Assembly: GCA_036679665.1 (NCBI GenBank)
Contig: JAZHEJ010000042.1
Span: 4,680 to 68,679 of the forward strand
Reading direction: 5' to 3'
DNA length: 64,000 bases
DNA from: Tethybacter castelli
GTDB taxonomy: Bacteria > Pseudomonadota > Gammaproteobacteria > Tethybacterales > Tethybacteraceae
Under the pieces are notes generated by a model. The model had not been told where the DNA came from. It was given only the letters and a program-made list of their open reading frames with translations, and ran no database searches. Positions within the stretch are counted from its first letter, which is position 1. The number at the start of each line of letters is the position of its first letter. The position numbers and the translations under genes are program-made. This document shows, in pieces, positions 61,983 to 64,000 of the stretch.

Positions 61983-62746
61983 GGTTTGCTAGTTAGCGCA
62001 CCAAGCGCCGCAGCATGCAAGACGGGATTGCCCGCGGCGACAATATTTCCTTTGCAATCAAAGCTAGGCGGATTACCGGCAAAATCAGTTACACACGCGC
62101 CGGCAGCTTCAAGCAGCGCGACACAAGCCAACCAGTCGTACGGCTTGAGACCCTCTTCTACCGCCAGATCTAAGGTTCCGTCCGCAACACAGCCAAAGTT
62201 GAACGCATCGCCGCCGTAACGAACGTGCGCGCAGGATGTGAGCAGGTTGCGCACCGCATCGCTTGCGGGGGGCAAGGTAATCGAGATGGTGGCTTCATTT
62301 AAATCGGTGATTGTTGTACCGCGACATGGTACCGGGCCAAGTAACCGCTCATCGCGATAGCAAGTATGTCCGGCTATGCCGTACCAGCGCTTGGCCAACG
62401 CCGGCATTTCGATAACACCTAGCGCAGGCTTGCCTGCAACGACCAAACCGATCAAGGTGCTATACAACGGGCTACCGGAAATAAATCCGATTGAGCCGTC
62501 AATCGGATCCAGCACCCATTGGTAATTACCGTCTTTGCGTCCGAATTCTTCGCCCCAAATGGCGTGTTCAGGTACTTTTTTGGTCAACAACTCGCGCATT
62601 TTTCGTTCGCACACAAGATCTTTTTCGGTAAACGGGCTACCGTCATCTTTGCTAGAAATTGTTAATTTTTCAGCGCTGTTCAGTTCTTCGCGAGCAATAT
62701 TCGCCATTGTCAGCGCCAGCTCAAGGTAAGAAGAAAGGTCGGGCAC
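61979..62746 (-). CDS. Inositol monophosphatase family phosphatase (HisN-like)
   Basis: 255 residues from GTG 62746. Mg-dependent phosphatase motifs: IWGEEFG (E66), WVLDPIDGS (D80, D83) with SIGFISG, and YDWLACVALLEAAGA near the C-terminus. The GS in place of the commoner GT is tolerated. Sequence style resembles histidinol-phosphate phosphatases of the IMPase superfamily (HisN); CysQ or SuhB roles are alternatives. First gene of the five-gene unit, divergent from hemF. Confidence 0.85.
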   Translation of the reverse strand: MPDLSSYLELALTMANIAREELNSAEKLTISSKDDGSPFTEKDLVCERKMRELLTKKVPEHAIWGEEFGRKDGNYQWVLDPIDGSIGFISGSPLYSTLIGLVVAGKPALGVIEMPALAKRWYGIAGHTCYRDERLLGPVPCRGTTITDLNEATISITLPPASDAVRNLLTSCAHVRYGGDAFNFGCVADGTLDLAVEEGLKPYDWLACVALLEAAGACVTDFAGNPPSFDCKGNIVAAGNPVLHAAALGALTSKP

Positions 62747-62750
62747 GTAG

Positions 62751-62777
62751 TTGAAATCAGTTGGCGTAACCTAGAAT
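62751..62777 (+). promoter_or_regulatory. Candidate promoter for hemF
   Basis: TTGAAA (62751-62756), 15-base spacer, TAGAAT (62772-62777), ending eight bases before the hemF ATG, without a Shine-Dalgarno. TAGAATTCTA (62772-62781) is a perfect palindrome, so the same site offers a -10 on the opposite strand toward the divergent phosphatase gene. Confidence 0.45.
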
Positions 62778-62785
62778 TCTAAGCA

Positions 62786-63703
62786 ATGTCGGATGAACAG
62801 GGTCCAACCCAGGTCACAGCATACCTGCAAGACCTGCAACAGCGGCTAACTGCCAAGCTGTCAGCGTGTGATGGCGCGGACTTTTTTTTACAACCCTGGC
62901 AATCAGAGCTTGGTTCGGGAAAAGGGATGATTTTGGAGCAAGGCCAGGTGTTTGAACGCGCGGCGATAAGCTATTCGCACGTTGCCGCCGCTCGGTTGCC
63001 AGACGCAGCAACGCAAAAGCGTCCGGAACTAGCCGGTGTGCCATATGAGGCTATGGGCGTGTCGTTGATTGTTCACCCCCAAAACCCATTTGTACCAACC
63101 ATTCATCTGAATGTACGCATGTTCAGTACCCGAAGCGAAAAACCGATTTGGTGGTTTGGTGGAGGCATGGACCTTACTCCCGCTTATGGTTTCGTTGAAG
63201 ATTGTAAGCATTTTCACGCCTGCTGTCAGGCGGCACTTGCGCCGCATGGCAAAGAGCTTTACGCAAAGTTCAAAGCTCGTTGTGACGAATATTTTTATTT
63301 AAAACATCGCCAACATAACCGAGGAATCGGTGGGATTTTTTTTGATGATTATGACGTCGGAGGTTTCGCCGCAGCGTTTGCGGTTGTTCGCGCGGTCGGT
63401 GATTCCTTTGCCAAAGCTTATCTGCCGTTGGTCGAAAAAAGACGCAATACTGAGTACGGTGCCAAACATCGCGGACATCTGTTACACCGACGTAGCAGAT
63501 ACGTCGAATTTAATTTAATACAGGACAGAGGAACTATGTTTGGCTTGCAATCTGGCGGTAATGCAGATGCGATTTTGGTGTCGATGCCTCCGCTAGCTAG
63601 CTGGGATTTACGTGGATCACAACGTGACAAGCGTGACGACGAAATTCTTGAAACCGAGTATTTACAACCCCGAAACTGGCTGCACCAGACAGATAACTCA
63701 TAA
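62786..63703 (+). CDS. hemF: Oxygen-dependent coproporphyrinogen-III oxidase
   Basis: 305 residues. Aerobic decarboxylation of coproporphyrinogen III to protoporphyrinogen IX. HLNVRMF, WWFGGGMDLTPAYG, the helix with FKARCDEYFYLKHR, NRGIGGIFFDDYD, EFNLIQDRGTMFGLQ and the C-terminal MPPLASW are all family hallmarks. Its presence shows haem synthesis with oxygen, consistent with the complex I genes. Located 58 kb from hemCD. Confidence 0.97.
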   Translation: MSDEQGPTQVTAYLQDLQQRLTAKLSACDGADFFLQPWQSELGSGKGMILEQGQVFERAAISYSHVAAARLPDAATQKRPELAGVPYEAMGVSLIVHPQNPFVPTIHLNVRMFSTRSEKPIWWFGGGMDLTPAYGFVEDCKHFHACCQAALAPHGKELYAKFKARCDEYFYLKHRQHNRGIGGIFFDDYDVGGFAAAFAVVRAVGDSFAKAYLPLVEKRRNTEYGAKHRGHLLHRRSRYVEFNLIQDRGTMFGLQSGGNADAILVSMPPLASWDLRGSQRDKRDDEILETEYLQPRNWLHQTDNS

Positions 63704-63742
63704 TAAATTGCTCGCTTCGATTAAGCGAATTACGTTAGGTAA

Positions 63743-64000
63743 ATGCAAGAAAAAACCCAATTAACGTCTGCAGGCATAAACGTACGCCATTTGCTGATTC
63801 CCATTCTGGGACTTAGCTGGTTTGCGGCGATCTTCGCCAACTGCGCGTGGCTTTATGAAGACGCGTTCATATCGTTTCGCAGCATCGAACAGATGTATGC
63901 CGGCAACGGTCCGGTCTGGAACCCGGACGAACGGGTGCAGGTCTACACTTCGGCGGGTTGGTACTGGCTGGGGTATCTGGCCCGATTGTTCACCGCCGAC
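63743..64000 (+). CDS. GT-C-type membrane glycosyltransferase, N-terminal part, cut by window end
   Basis: 86 residues visible from ATG 63743, with AGG four bases upstream. After a polar start comes a membrane helix (LLIPILGLSWFAAIFANCAWL) and then YEDAFISFRSIEQMYAGNG, with VWNPDERVQVYTSAGWYW. The acidic pair after helix 1 and the WNP.ERV..YTS stretch are typical of polyprenyl-phosphate-sugar-using GT-C enzymes, and resemble actinobacterial AftB-like arabinofuranosyltransferases. Donor and acceptor cannot be judged from this fragment. Confidence 0.7.
   Translation, partial: MQEKTQLTSAGINVRHLLIPILGLSWFAAIFANCAWLYEDAFISFRSIEQMYAGNGPVWNPDERVQVYTSAGWYWLGYLARLFTAD

Noticed and set aside
11127..63716. 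Exact 16-base match TAATAAATTGCTCGCT at 11127-11142 and 63701-63716, both intergenic.
   Set aside because: About one 16-base match is expected by chance in 64 kb, the flanks differ, and no third copy was seen.
63712..63728. Hairpin TCGCTT-CGATT-AAGCGA after hemF, considered as terminator.
   Set aside because: Stem of only six pairs and no T-run; too weak to list.
1..64000. CRISPR arrays, tRNA or rRNA genes, transposases and phage genes.
   Set aside because: No regularly spaced repeats, cloverleaf-compatible intergenic segments or mobile-element proteins were found; gaps are short and nearly all sequence is coding.

Overview
This 64 kb window is dense, ordinary-looking chromosome from a free-living gammaproteobacterium outside the enterics. 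I name no genus. The lineage call rests on gene order and gene types: hemC-hemD-hemX-hemY, trxA-rho, rlmE-ftsH-..-glmM, acpP-fabF, smc-zipA-ligA (SMC rather than MukB), accA-tilS, pilT with yggS-proC, dapA-bamC, a type II homoserine kinase, and lipid A core assembly (waaA). Base composition looks mid-range (near 50% by eye). I saw no rRNA, tRNA, CRISPR array, insertion sequence, integrase or prophage gene, and no gene-free stretch over 300 bases; the longest gap (7533-7790) holds inverted repeats.

Layout. 1-6 kb: tail of an acyl-ACP synthetase (aas-like), then a leftward ubiB-hemC-hemD-hemX-hemY block. 6-9.4 kb: ispD, a YccA-type membrane protein and a secreted 5'-nucleotidase. 9.4-16.6 kb: DEDDy exonuclease with cysM; nnr, a glycerophosphodiesterase and trmB; a small hypothetical; waaA, ridA and a YkgJ-type cysteine-cluster protein. 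16.7-23.2 kb: trxA, rho, rlmE, ftsH, a secreted TPR-like protein where folP is expected, glmM. 23.2-26.4 kb: a CHASE2 adenylate cyclase and a class II cAMP phosphodiesterase, bridged exactly by a 24-codon frame. 26.4-30.3 kb: a leftward lutA-lutB-(2-hydroxyacid dehydrogenase)-lutC operon with overlapping genes. 30.5-41.1 kb: acpP, fabF, smc, zipA, ligA, accA, tilS. 41.2-47.1 kb: nuoJKLMN, separated from nuoA-I. 47.1-54.6 kb: nudix hydrolase, proC/yggS, pilT, a metallo-beta-lactamase protein, bamC, dapA, murJ. 54.7-64 kb: a lone, enlarged leuC, a Gate-domain membrane protein, pmbA, a five-gene leftward operon (IMPase-like, DUF368, thrB, dcd, uppP), hemF and the start of a GT-C glycosyltransferase.

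How the genes fit together. The content suggests an aerobic or microaerobic respirer that oxidises lactate (LutABC), makes its own haem (HemC, HemD, oxygen-dependent HemF) and quinone (UbiB), runs complex I, has retractile type IV pili (PilT) and builds a Gram-negative envelope (WaaA, BamC, MurJ, UppP, DUF368, GlmM).

Most interesting points: (i) seven genes have a -10-like hexamer (at most one mismatch to TATAAT) ending 7-10 bases before the start codon and no Shine-Dalgarno, suggesting leaderless or near-leaderless mRNAs; (ii) the cyclase-microORF-phosphodiesterase junction with one-base overlaps on both sides; (iii) murJ, whose conserved N-terminus extends upstream of any normal start codon; (iv) the dehydrogenase embedded in lut; (v) the split nuo operon; (vi) orphan leuC with a basic insertion.
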